From contig WFXV01000072.1 of the NCBI GenBank assembly GCA_015490435.1, forward strand, positions 1 to 18,137: a stretch of 18,137 nucleotides of DNA, in the 5' to 3' direction. The position numbers and the translations under genes were made by a program. The DNA is from Thermaceae bacterium (GTDB lineage Bacteria > Deinococcota > Deinococci > Deinococcales > Marinithermaceae). The notes beneath the pieces were generated by a model that ran no database searches, was not told the DNA's origin, and was given only the letters and a program-made list of their open reading frames with translations. This document shows positions 1 through 6,008 of the stretch, piece after piece (position 1 is the first letter of the stretch; the number at the start of each line of letters is the position of its first letter).

Positions 1-2
1 GC

Positions 3-188
3 CCCCACCCGAAGGCCCCCATGCGCCTGCTCGAGGCGCCCCCCGCGGTCTTCGCCGCCGAGCGGGACGGCTACCGCCTTTACGTGAACTTCGGCCGGGA
101 GCCGGTGGCGCTTTCCGAGAAAGGGCCCCCGCTCTTTGGCGAGGGCCCGGTGCTTCCCCCCTTTGGCTTTGGGGTCTGGCGGGACTAG
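3..188 (+). CDS. C-terminal fragment of a probable glycoside hydrolase (beta-galactosidase GH42-like end)
   Basis: The window opens inside this gene. An open frame from base 3 ends at TAG 186-188 and gives about 61 residues. The visible tail has a Tyr-Arg-Leu-Tyr-Val-Asn-Phe strand, then a Leu-Phe-Gly-Glu-Gly turn, and ends in Pro-Phe-Gly-Phe-Gly-Val-Trp. This resembles the small beta-sandwich C-terminal domain of GH42 beta-galactosidases, where an N-F-x-x-x-P-V strand is followed by a G-x-x-L-x-P-x-G-V end. No catalytic part is in the window, so substrate and enzyme class are inferred from the tail alone; another family with a similar C-terminal beta domain is possible. Its stop codon shares the bases CTAG with the stop of the gene on the opposite strand, so the two genes converge with a 4-base overlap and no room for a terminator between them. 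Confidence 0.5.
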   Translation, partial: PHPKAPMRLLEAPPAVFAAERDGYRLYVNFGREPVALSEKGPPLFGEGPVLPPFGFGVWRD

Positions 189-580
189 TCGGCGGGCTTC
201 ATCAGCTTGGCGAGCGCCAGGAACTCCTCCAGCGTGCGCTCGGAGCCCACGCCTCTCGGGTTCCGGGTGTCGATCCCGGCGCCCCAGGAGACCAGCGCGA
301 TCCCGTGGGGGCGCATGATCTGGTAGTAGACCTCCTTGAGCTCGGCGAGGGAGTCGAAGAGGTGGTGCAGGTGGCCGAGGGCGAGGACGTTCCCCTCGCC
401 GCGCTGCATCCGCTCAAGCAGCTCCTTTTTCACCGGGCGGGTCTCGAGGTCGGTCTCGATCAGGAAGTCCACCACCTTCTTCTTGTCGCCGCCCAGGTGG
501 TCGAGGGTCATGTGGAGCTCTTCGTTGGGGCCGCCGCGCTCGAGGTCCTTGTGAATGGTGTAGGCCAGGACTCGCAACAT
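185..580 (-). CDS. Degenerate serine-recombinase (resolvase) N-terminal-domain protein, probably catalytically dead
   Basis: 131 residues from ATG 580-578, preceded by AGGAGG at about 589-594. The chain follows the serine resolvase fold: an N-terminal strand (VLAYT), a helix and variable part, then R-P-V-K-K-E-L-L-E-R-M-Q-R-G, a core strand NVLALGHL, a helix, a strand GIALVSW and a GIDTRNP ending like the GIDT-T-P of resolvases. Where active enzymes carry Y-A-R-V-S with the nucleophilic serine this protein has Y-T-I-H, and the L-D-R-L-x-R-S arginine motif reads L-H-H-L-F-D-S. The nucleophile and the activating arginines therefore appear to be lost. No recombinase zinc-ribbon or DNA-binding HTH follows. 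It is probably not a working recombinase; a fold-only role such as protein or nucleotide binding is inference. It is transcribed divergently from moaA. Confidence 0.55.
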   Translation of the reverse strand: MLRVLAYTIHKDLERGGPNEELHMTLDHLGGDKKKVVDFLIETDLETRPVKKELLERMQRGEGNVLALGHLHHLFDSLAELKEVYYQIMRPHGIALVSWGAGIDTRNPRGVGSERTLEEFLALAKLMKPAD

Positions 581-602
581 ACCTTGGTCGCCTCCTGGTT
601 CC

Positions 603-608
603 ATCTTA
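603..608 (-). promoter_or_regulatory. Candidate -10 element for the resolvase-like gene
   Basis: On the minus strand the hexamer TAAGAT lies 22 bases upstream of the ATG, with the AGGAGG ribosome site between. No convincing -35 hexamer is visible at 17 bases upstream (the sequence there reads TACAAA), so support is weak. Confidence 0.3.
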
Positions 609-653
609 GGGGGTTGGATGAGCTGTTTGTACGCCGGGCCACCGAGGGCGCGG

Positions 654-683
654 AGGCGTGTGGTTATACTGTGCCACACGCCT
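654..683 (+). promoter_or_regulatory. moaA promoter -10 inside a perfect 10-bp inverted repeat
   Basis: AGGCGTGTGG (654-663) and CCACACGCCT (674-683) are exact reverse complements with a 10-base spacer. The spacer contains TATACT (665-670), a good -10 hexamer, but no clear -35 is seen about 17 bases further up. The right arm ends next to the moaA ribosome site GGAGGGG (684-690). A dimeric repressor or activator bound to the repeat would cover the -10. Because transcription would start within or just after the repeat, an operator fits better than an mRNA hairpin. Confidence 0.55.
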
Positions 684-691
684 GGAGGGGT

Positions 692-1666
692 ATGAAGCTT
701 ACCGATCGCTATGGCCGCCGCATCAAGGACCTCAGGATCTCGGTCACCCCGAGGTGCAACTTTCACTGCGTCTACTGCCACCCCCTGGGGCTCGAGATGA
801 CCGACCCGCCGGGGACGGTGAGCGTTTCCGACGTGGCCCACTTCGTGCGGGCGGGGGTGATCCTCGGTGCCGAGAGCGTCCGCTTCACCGGCGGCGAGCC
901 GCTCGTCCGGAAGGAGCTTCCCGAGATGATCGCCGCCGCCCGGGAGGCGGGGGTGGAGGACATCGCGGTCACCACCAACGCGACCCTGCTCGCCCGGCGC
1001 CTTCCCGAGCTGCTCGCGGCCGGGCTCAAGAGGATCAACATCTCGCTGGACGCCCGCGACCCCGAGGTCTTCCGCCGGCTCACCCGGGGCGGGGAGATCG
1101 AGAAGGTTTGGGAGGGGATCGAGGCCGCGCTCGCGGCCGGGCTCCACCCGGTCAAGCTGAACGCGGTGGTGATCCGGGGGGAGAACGACGGCGAGATCGT
1201 CCCGCTCGCCGAGCTCACGCTCGAGCGGCTCCTCCACATGCGTTTCATCGAGTACATGCACCTGAACAACGCGCCCTTCGAGGAGTACCGCGCCCAGTTC
1301 GTGCCCGGGAGCGAGACCCGGCGGCGGATCGAGGAGGCCTTTGGGCCCCTCGAGCCGGTGGCGACCGACCCCTCCTCGCCGGCCCGGGTCTTCAGGATTC
1401 CCGGGGCGAGGGGCACGGTAGGGTTCATCAACCCGGTCTCCGAGCCCTTTTGCACGAACTGCTCCCGGCTTCGCCTGACCTCGGACAAAAAACTCAGGCC
1501 TTGTCTTTTGACCGAGCTCGAGCTCGACATCGCTCCCGCCTTCGAGGCCCCGGACCCGGTCGAGGCCCTTCTGGACGCGATCCTCATCGGCACCGACCAA
1601 AAGCCCGCCTTCGGCAACACCCTGCCCACCAAGCGCCAGCGGGTGATGCTTGGCATCGGCGGCTAG
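692..1666 (+). CDS. moaA: GTP 3',8-cyclase MoaA (molybdenum cofactor synthesis)
   Basis: 324 residues, the normal length for MoaA, the radical-SAM enzyme that turns GTP into 3',8-cyclo-7,8-dihydro-GTP in the first step of molybdopterin synthesis. The N-terminal C-x3-C-x2-C cluster is at C22, C26 and C29. A T-G-G-E-P-L SAM-binding strand follows. The second, MoaA-specific cluster C-x2-C-x13-C is at C254, C257 and C271, with the conserved S-R-L-R-L-T between. The protein ends in Gly-Gly, as MoaA does. Start ATG 692 is chosen because GGAGGGG lies just upstream and the protein begins at the family's usual D-x-x-G-R-R-I-x-D-L-R-x-S. The same frame stays open far upstream, but that part is the shadow of the minus-strand gene. 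No other moa gene is in the window. The Tyr-Cys-His-Pro after the first cluster differs from the commoner Tyr-Cys-Met-Pro. Confidence 0.93.
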   Translation: MKLTDRYGRRIKDLRISVTPRCNFHCVYCHPLGLEMTDPPGTVSVSDVAHFVRAGVILGAESVRFTGGEPLVRKELPEMIAAAREAGVEDIAVTTNATLLARRLPELLAAGLKRINISLDARDPEVFRRLTRGGEIEKVWEGIEAALAAGLHPVKLNAVVIRGENDGEIVPLAELTLERLLHMRFIEYMHLNNAPFEEYRAQFVPGSETRRRIEEAFGPLEPVATDPSSPARVFRIPGARGTVGFINPVSEPFCTNCSRLRLTSDKKLRPCLLTELELDIAPAFEAPDPVEALLDAILIGTDQKPAFGNTLPTKRQRVMLGIGG

Positions 1667-1690
1667 GTTTCCCGAACAAATGTGCGCTGG

Positions 1691-1757
1691 TTGACGGGAT
1701 CTTCCCCGGGTGCGTAGCGTGGGGTGAACAAAGGCAAAGGAGCGAACAGATGTTCAC
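1691..1757 (+). promoter_or_regulatory. Promoter and candidate operator of the mtnK-RLP operon
   Basis: TTGACG (1691-1696), an 18-base spacer and TAGCGT (1715-1720) make a plausible sigma-70-type promoter. Immediately downstream lie GTGAACA (1724-1730) and its exact inverse TGTTCAC (1751-1757). A further GAACA half-site (1744-1748) together with the TGTTC arm makes a short near-palindrome. More GAACA copies occur at 1674-1678 and 1806-1810. The arrangement fits a repressor site overlapping the transcription start and first transcribed bases; the SorC-type regulator at the end of the operon is the obvious candidate. The 124-base stretch 1667-1790 holds no other recognisable feature: no SAM riboswitch-like structure and no small gene. 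Confidence 0.5.
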
Positions 1758-1790
1758 GCGATCCACGAAGCCGCCCCGGGGAGGATTCCG

Positions 1791-2993
1791 ATGGACGCTT
1801 TAAACGAACAAACGGTCAAGGACTACCTGCGAAAGAAGGGCCTAGCCCACCTGCTCGGCGAGGGGCCGTGGCAGGCGGAGCCGATCACCGAGGGGAACGT
1901 GAACCTCCTCTTCCGGGTCCAAAACCCGGCCACCGGCCGCTCGGTGGTGGTCAAGCAGGCGCTCGGCTACGCCTGGCGCTACCCCGACTTCAAGATGCCG
2001 AAAGACCGGCTCAAGGTCGAGCACGAGGTGCTCTCCCTCGCTGCCCGCTACGCTCCCGAGCAGGTCCCCGAGGTCTACTTTTTTGACCCCGGGGACGCGG
2101 TCTTGGTGATGGAGGACCTCGGCCGGCTGGAGGAAATGCGCTCTGCCCTCCGTCGCGGGGTGCGCTCCCCCAAAGCGGCGGAGCACCTCGGCCGCTACAT
2201 GGCGCGGACGCTTTTTTACACTTCAGACCTCTTCTTGCCCTCAGAAGAGAAAAAGCAAAAGGTGGCGGAGATCGTAAACCCGGTGCTTCGAAAGGTGCAA
2301 GAAGACCTGGTCTTTACCCAGCCCTATATCCCCCACCCCAATAACCGCTACTCGAAGCCCTTAGAGCCCCTGGTCCAAGAGATCTACGCCGACGACGCGC
2401 TAAGGGCGGAGGTGCTCGAGCTCAAAGAGCGCTACATGACCCAGGCCCAGGCCCTGATCCATAACGACCTTCACACCGGCTCGATCCTGGCCGGGCCGGA
2501 GGAGACCAAAGTGGTGGACCCCGAGTTCGCCTTCTTCGGGCCCATCGGCCACGACCTGGGCACCTATCTCGGGAACCTGGCCCTGGCCTACGCCGCTTAC
2601 GAGGCCCACGCGCCGAATGAGGAGGACAAGGCGGCCTTTCGGGACTGGCTGCTTTCGAGCTTCGAGGAGACCTGGCGGGTCTTCGAGCGCGAGTTTCTCG
2701 CCGCCTGGGAGCAAGACGGCCAGAAGGACGAGTGGCCCTCCGATACCTACCGCGAGCGCTACCTAAAGCGGCTCCTTCGGGACGCCGCCGGCTTCGGCGC
2801 CGCCGAGATGTTCCGCCGGCTCATCGGCATGGCCCACGTCTCCGACTTCTGGTCGATCGAGGACGAAGAAGAGCGGGCCGCCGCCGAGAGCCTGGGGCTC
2901 GATATCGCCCGGAAGTGGATCCGGAAAAGTCGGGAGATCGAGCGGATCGAGGATCTTTCCGGCCTCGTTCGCGAAGGGAAGGTGTTGCTTTGA
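1791..2993 (+). CDS. mtnK: S-methyl-5-thioribose kinase MtnK
   Basis: 400 residues, full family length. It phosphorylates 5-methylthioribose (and in some bacteria 5-deoxyribose) at C1 using ATP. The protein-kinase-like fold shows the nucleotide loop E-G-N-V-N-L-L-F-R-V and V-V-V-K-Q lysine strand near residues 35-63, the catalytic loop H-N-D-L-H-T-G-S starting at H224, and the metal-binding D-P-E at D243-E245 followed by F-A-F-F-G-P-I-G-H-D-L-G. These are the diagnostic MtnK motifs; the usual H-G-D-L-H-T-G-S has Asn in place of Gly. Start ATG 1791 has GGGGAGG 7 bases upstream. It is the first gene of a six-gene operon, and its TGA overlaps the TTG start of mtnA. Confidence 0.95.
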   Translation: MDALNEQTVKDYLRKKGLAHLLGEGPWQAEPITEGNVNLLFRVQNPATGRSVVVKQALGYAWRYPDFKMPKDRLKVEHEVLSLAARYAPEQVPEVYFFDPGDAVLVMEDLGRLEEMRSALRRGVRSPKAAEHLGRYMARTLFYTSDLFLPSEEKKQKVAEIVNPVLRKVQEDLVFTQPYIPHPNNRYSKPLEPLVQEIYADDALRAEVLELKERYMTQAQALIHNDLHTGSILAGPEETKVVDPEFAFFGPIGHDLGTYLGNLALAYAAYEAHAPNEEDKAAFRDWLLSSFEETWRVFEREFLAAWEQDGQKDEWPSDTYRERYLKRLLRDAAGFGAAEMFRRLIGMAHVSDFWSIEDEEERAAAESLGLDIARKWIRKSREIERIEDLSGLVREGKVLL

Positions 2994-4021
2994 GCACGTT
3001 TCGCTCCATCGAGTGGCAGGGGGACCGGCTGGTGCTCTTGGACCAGCGGAGAATCCCCGAGGAAAAGGTCTACCTCGAGCTCTTCACCCCCGAGGAGGTG
3101 GCCCAGGCGATCCGCGAGATGGCGGTGCGGGGGGCGCCGGCGATCGGGGCCGCCGCCGCCTTCGGCATCGCCCTCGCCGCCCTTCGGGGCGAGGACCTGG
3201 TCGAGGCTGATAAAGTGCTCCGGGCCTCCCGCCCCACCGCGGTCAATCTCTTTTGGGCGCTGGATCGCATGAAGCGGATCTGGGAGGGCTACGAGGGAAG
3301 CCCCGAGGCGCTCGCCCAGAGGCTCGTCGAGGAGGCGCAGAAAATCGCCGAGGAGGACGTCGAGGCCAACAAGCGAATAGGCCGCCACGCCCTGCCCCTG
3401 ATCCCCGATGAGGCCAAGATCCTCCACCACTGCAACACCGGCTCCTTGGCCACGGTGGACTACGGCACCGCGCTTGGCATCATCCGGATCGCCCATGAAG
3501 CCGGCAAGAAGGTCCACGCCTTCCTCGACGAAACCCGGCCTCGGCTCCAGGGGGCGCGGCTTTCCGCCTTCGAGATGAACGAGCTCGGCATCCCCCACAC
3601 GGTGATCGTGGACGGGGCCAGCGGCCACGTGATGAAGACCTTCGGCATCGACCTGGTGGTGGTGGGCGCCGATCGCATTGCCAGAAACGGCGACACCGCC
3701 AACAAGATCGGCACCTACAACCTGGCCATCGCCGCCCGCTACCACGGCGTGCCCTTCTACGTCGCCGCCCCCACCAGCACGATCGACTTAAAGACGAGGA
3801 CCGGGGCCGAGATCCCGATCGAGGAGCGGGCCCCCGAGGAGGTCGCCTACTGCGGGCCGGTGCGGGTGGTGCCCGAGGGCAGCCCGGTCTATAACCCCGC
3901 CTTCGACGTCACCCCGGCGGAGCTGATCACCGCCATCATCACCGAGGTGGGGATCGCCTACCCGCCCTTTGAGGAAAGCCTTCCCGCCCTGGTGGCGAAG
4001 GCCCAGGGAGGTCGCGCGTGA
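2990..4021 (+). CDS. mtnA: S-methyl-5-thioribose-1-phosphate isomerase MtnA
   Basis: 343 residues. It converts methylthioribose-1-phosphate to methylthioribulose-1-phosphate; some homologues use 5-deoxyribose-1-phosphate. The family signatures are visible: M-A-V-R-G-A-P-A-I-G near the N-terminus, H-C-N-T-G-S-L-A-T with the catalytic Cys at 148, D-E-T-R-P-R-L-Q-G-A-R-L, and G-A-D-R-I-A-R-N-G-D-T with the catalytic Asp at 228. The length and the N-terminal Phe-Arg-Ser-Ile-Glu-Trp match MtnA rather than the eIF2B subunits or archaeal ribose-1,5-bisphosphate isomerase. The start is a TTG (2990) sharing bases with the mtnK stop (TTGA); a longer reading from 2732 would lie wholly inside mtnK and is rejected. 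The TGA overlaps the GTG of the next gene. Confidence 0.95.
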   Translation: MSTFRSIEWQGDRLVLLDQRRIPEEKVYLELFTPEEVAQAIREMAVRGAPAIGAAAAFGIALAALRGEDLVEADKVLRASRPTAVNLFWALDRMKRIWEGYEGSPEALAQRLVEEAQKIAEEDVEANKRIGRHALPLIPDEAKILHHCNTGSLATVDYGTALGIIRIAHEAGKKVHAFLDETRPRLQGARLSAFEMNELGIPHTVIVDGASGHVMKTFGIDLVVVGADRIARNGDTANKIGTYNLAIAARYHGVPFYVAAPTSTIDLKTRTGAEIPIEERAPEEVAYCGPVRVVPEGSPVYNPAFDVTPAELITAIITEVGIAYPPFEESLPALVAKAQGGRA

Positions 4022-4932
4022 GCTGGGAGGACGAAGCGAAAAGGGTGGCCGACGGCATTCGCCGGCGGGTCACCGCCTTTACCTTGAAAAACGGCGGCGG
4101 CTACCTAAGCCAGGCCTGTTCCAGCGCCGAGATCCTCGCCACCCTCTACACCAAGGTGATGAACCTCGGCCCCTCGGTGGCGCCGCCGGTGCCCCCGCCC
4201 TTTTCCGGGGTGCCGGGCAAGGACCCGAACTACACCACCGGCGCCGGCTACAACGGCCCCAAGGAGCCCCACCTCGACCGCTTCTTTATCAGCCCGGTGC
4301 ACTACGCCCTGGTGCTTTACGCCACCTTGGTGGAGACCGGGCGGATGGCCGAGAAGGGCCTCGCCATGTTCAACCAAGACGGCAGCCGGGTGGAGATGAT
4401 CGGCGCCGAGCACTCCCCCGGCCACGAGCTGATGGCGGGCTCGCTGGGCCAGGCGCTCAGCCAGGTGATCGGCATCGCGCTCGCCCGCCGGGAGCATGGC
4501 GAGACCGGCCGGAACTTCGTCTTCATGTCCGACGGCGAGTTCATGATCGGCCAGACCTGGGAGGCGCTTGAGACCCTGGCCTTTTACCAGCTCGACTCGG
4601 TGATCGCCTACATCGACGCCAACGGCCAGTCGGCCGACGGCCGGATCGACGAGGTGATGCGGATCGAGCCCTTGAAGGAGCGGATCGAGGCCTTCGGGGC
4701 GGTGGCGGTGGAGGTGGACGGCCACGACGTGCGGGCGCTCGAGGCTGCCGCCCGCACCCCCCACGAGGGCAAGGCGCTTTTCGTCATCGCCCGCACCAAC
4801 CCCTACTGCGGGGTCGAGGTGCTGGCCGAGCGGGCGCCCAAGTTCCACTACATCCGCTTTACCAAGCCCGAGGAGCGCGAGGCCTTGGAGCGCTTTTACG
4901 AGGAGAAATGGGGGCAGCGCGATGACGCTTGA
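4018..4932 (+). CDS. Transketolase, N-terminal (thiamine diphosphate-binding) subunit
   Basis: 304 residues, equal to the first half of a transketolase. It holds the pyrophosphate-binding half of the thiamine diphosphate site: G-S-L-G-Q around residue 141, then S-D-G-E (D172, E174) and the metal-ligand Asn202 in Y-I-D-A-N-G-Q. The S-P-V-H-Y segment corresponds to the S-K-G-H-A helix start of other transketolases with the His kept. The GTG start (4018) follows AGGGAGGT (4006-4012) and overlaps the mtnA stop. With the next gene it should form an alpha2-beta2 enzyme moving a two-carbon ketol unit between sugar phosphates. Compared with central-pathway transketolases, an insert rich in Pro-Gly-Tyr-Asn around residues 54-80 lies before the substrate channel. 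Split transketolases also serve specialised sugar pathways such as apulose-4-phosphate cleavage, so the context rather than the sequence points to the substrate. Confidence 0.88.
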   Translation: MSWEDEAKRVADGIRRRVTAFTLKNGGGYLSQACSSAEILATLYTKVMNLGPSVAPPVPPPFSGVPGKDPNYTTGAGYNGPKEPHLDRFFISPVHYALVLYATLVETGRMAEKGLAMFNQDGSRVEMIGAEHSPGHELMAGSLGQALSQVIGIALARREHGETGRNFVFMSDGEFMIGQTWEALETLAFYQLDSVIAYIDANGQSADGRIDEVMRIEPLKERIEAFGAVAVEVDGHDVRALEAAARTPHEGKALFVIARTNPYCGVEVLAERAPKFHYIRFTKPEEREALERFYEEKWGQRDDA

Positions 4933-5923
4933 GACCCAGGTCCACCAAAAGAACCTGGTGAAGTGGGCCGCCGACAAGCCCGAGGTGGTGGTCTTCTCCG
5001 CCGACCTCACGAGCTCCACCGAGGTGCGCATGTTCGCCGAGACCTACCCCGACCGCTTTTACTCCTTCGGGATGACCGAGCAGAACATGATGTCGGCGGC
5101 CGGGGGCATGGCCCGGGAGGGGTTCACCCCCTGGGTGCACACCTTCGCGGTCTTCCTCTACCGCCGGGCGCTCGACCAGATCCAGATGTCGGTGGCCTAC
5201 CCCAACCTGCGGGTCCGGATCGTGGGCTTTCTCCCTGGGATCACCACCCCTGGCGGGGCCACCCACCAGGCCATCGAGGACGTGGCGATCATGCGGGCGG
5301 TGCCCAACATGACGGTGCTGGAGACCGGCGACGCCACCGACGTCGAGACCGTGCTCGACGTGGCCCAGGCGGTGGACGGGCCGGTCTACATCCGCATGCT
5401 GCGGGGGCAGATCCCAAGGCTCTTTACCGAGCCCCTCAGGCTCGGCAAGGCCCGGCACCTGAAAAAGGGCAGCGACCTCGCCCTCTTCACCGCCGGGATC
5501 ACCACCGAGGAGGCGATGCGGGCCACCGAGGTGCTCGAGGCCCGCGGGGTCTCGATCAGCCACCTCCACGTCACCACCCATAAGCCCTTCAACGACCCGG
5601 CGGTGCTCGAGGCCATCGAGAACGCCCGCTACGGGGTCATCACCTTCGAAAACCACACCACCGTGGGCGGTCTGGGCAGCGAAGTCGCCGAGGTGATGGC
5701 CGAGGCCGGCGTGGGCAAGAAGCTTCTTCGGCTTGGGATCCCGGACACCTACGCCCACGGCGGCAGCCGCCCCTACCTGATGCGCTACTACGGCCTCGAC
5801 GCCCTGGCGCTGGTGCGCGGGGTCGAGCGCCTGCTCGGCGAAGAGCTCGGGATCGAGGAGGAGGACTTGAAGGCGGTGCGCCTCGAGCCGGTGCACGGGG
5901 ATTACAAGGCGGAGGCGTTGTGA
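4922..5923 (+). CDS. Transketolase, C-terminal (pyrimidine-binding plus C-terminal domain) subunit
   Basis: 333 residues. The pyrimidine-binding half shows F-G-M-T-E-Q-N-M with the cofactor-activating Glu53, then G-A-T-H-Q-A-I-E-D (His115) and a P-N-M-T-V strand. The C-terminal domain includes F-E-N-H-T-T-V-G-G-L-G-S, as in transketolase and DXP-synthase relatives. Start ATG 4922 lies inside the end of the N-subunit gene (11-base overlap), which indicates translational coupling and equal amounts. The stop at 5921-5923 is followed by the only real gap of the operon. A 1-deoxyxylulose-5-phosphate synthase is excluded because the protein is split and lacks DXS-type length. Which ketose phosphate it cleaves is not decided by the sequence. 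Confidence 0.88.
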   Translation: MTLETQVHQKNLVKWAADKPEVVVFSADLTSSTEVRMFAETYPDRFYSFGMTEQNMMSAAGGMAREGFTPWVHTFAVFLYRRALDQIQMSVAYPNLRVRIVGFLPGITTPGGATHQAIEDVAIMRAVPNMTVLETGDATDVETVLDVAQAVDGPVYIRMLRGQIPRLFTEPLRLGKARHLKKGSDLALFTAGITTEEAMRATEVLEARGVSISHLHVTTHKPFNDPAVLEAIENARYGVITFENHTTVGGLGSEVAEVMAEAGVGKKLLRLGIPDTYAHGGSRPYLMRYYGLDALALVRGVERLLGEELGIEEEDLKAVRLEPVHGDYKAEAL

Positions 5924-5924
5924 A

Positions 5925-5995
5925 GTGCGTAGTTCGTAGTGCGTGGTGCGTAGTTCTGCCTTTCACCACGTACCACGTACGCTCTACCACGTACC
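5925..5995. repeat. Inverted heptanucleotide tandem-repeat array in the operon
   Basis: The left arm (5925-5956) is a run of 7-base units of the type GTGCGTA / GTTCGTA / GTGCGTG; the 11-mer GTGCGTAGTTC occurs at 5925-5935 and 5946-5956. The right arm (5964-5995) has ACCACGTAC three times (5965, 5972 and 5986, so phases of 7 and 14). The right arm is roughly the reverse complement of the left, so a transcript could fold into a long imperfect hairpin (with G-U pairs) around a short tip near 5957-5963. An 8-base direct repeat GGCGGAGG flanks the array at 5908-5915 and 5996-6003. It resembles the dispersed short tandemly repeated heptamer elements known from several bacteria, not a CRISPR array or an insertion sequence. 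Confidence 0.75.
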
Positions 5996-6008
5996 GGCGG
6001 AGGTGCGC

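Noticed and set aside
185..580. Active mobile-element resolvase or transposase
   Set aside because: The catalytic serine and arginines are missing, and no terminal repeats or partner genes are found.
305..691. Upstream extension of moaA in the same frame
   Set aside because: It runs through the minus-strand resolvase-like gene; ATG 692 has a strong ribosome site and fits the family start.
1667..1790. SAM riboswitch or other leader RNA before mtnK
   Set aside because: No conserved riboswitch core or paired elements are recognisable; the inverted sequences look like protein-binding sites next to a promoter.
4105..5896. Long open frames on the minus strand opposite the transketolase genes (and similarly opposite mtnA, moaA and nuoD)
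   Set aside because: They are mirror frames produced by very high GC at third codon positions; they show no domain motifs, have odd Gly/His/Val-rich composition and lie over genes with clear catalytic motifs.
5925..5995. CRISPR array
   Set aside because: Units are 7 bases, inverted, without unique spacers, and no cas genes are near.
5943..6008. GTG start at 5943 giving the RLP 22 more residues
   Set aside because: The extra part is encoded by the heptamer repeat array and has no ribosome site; GGCGGAGG precedes GTG 6009.
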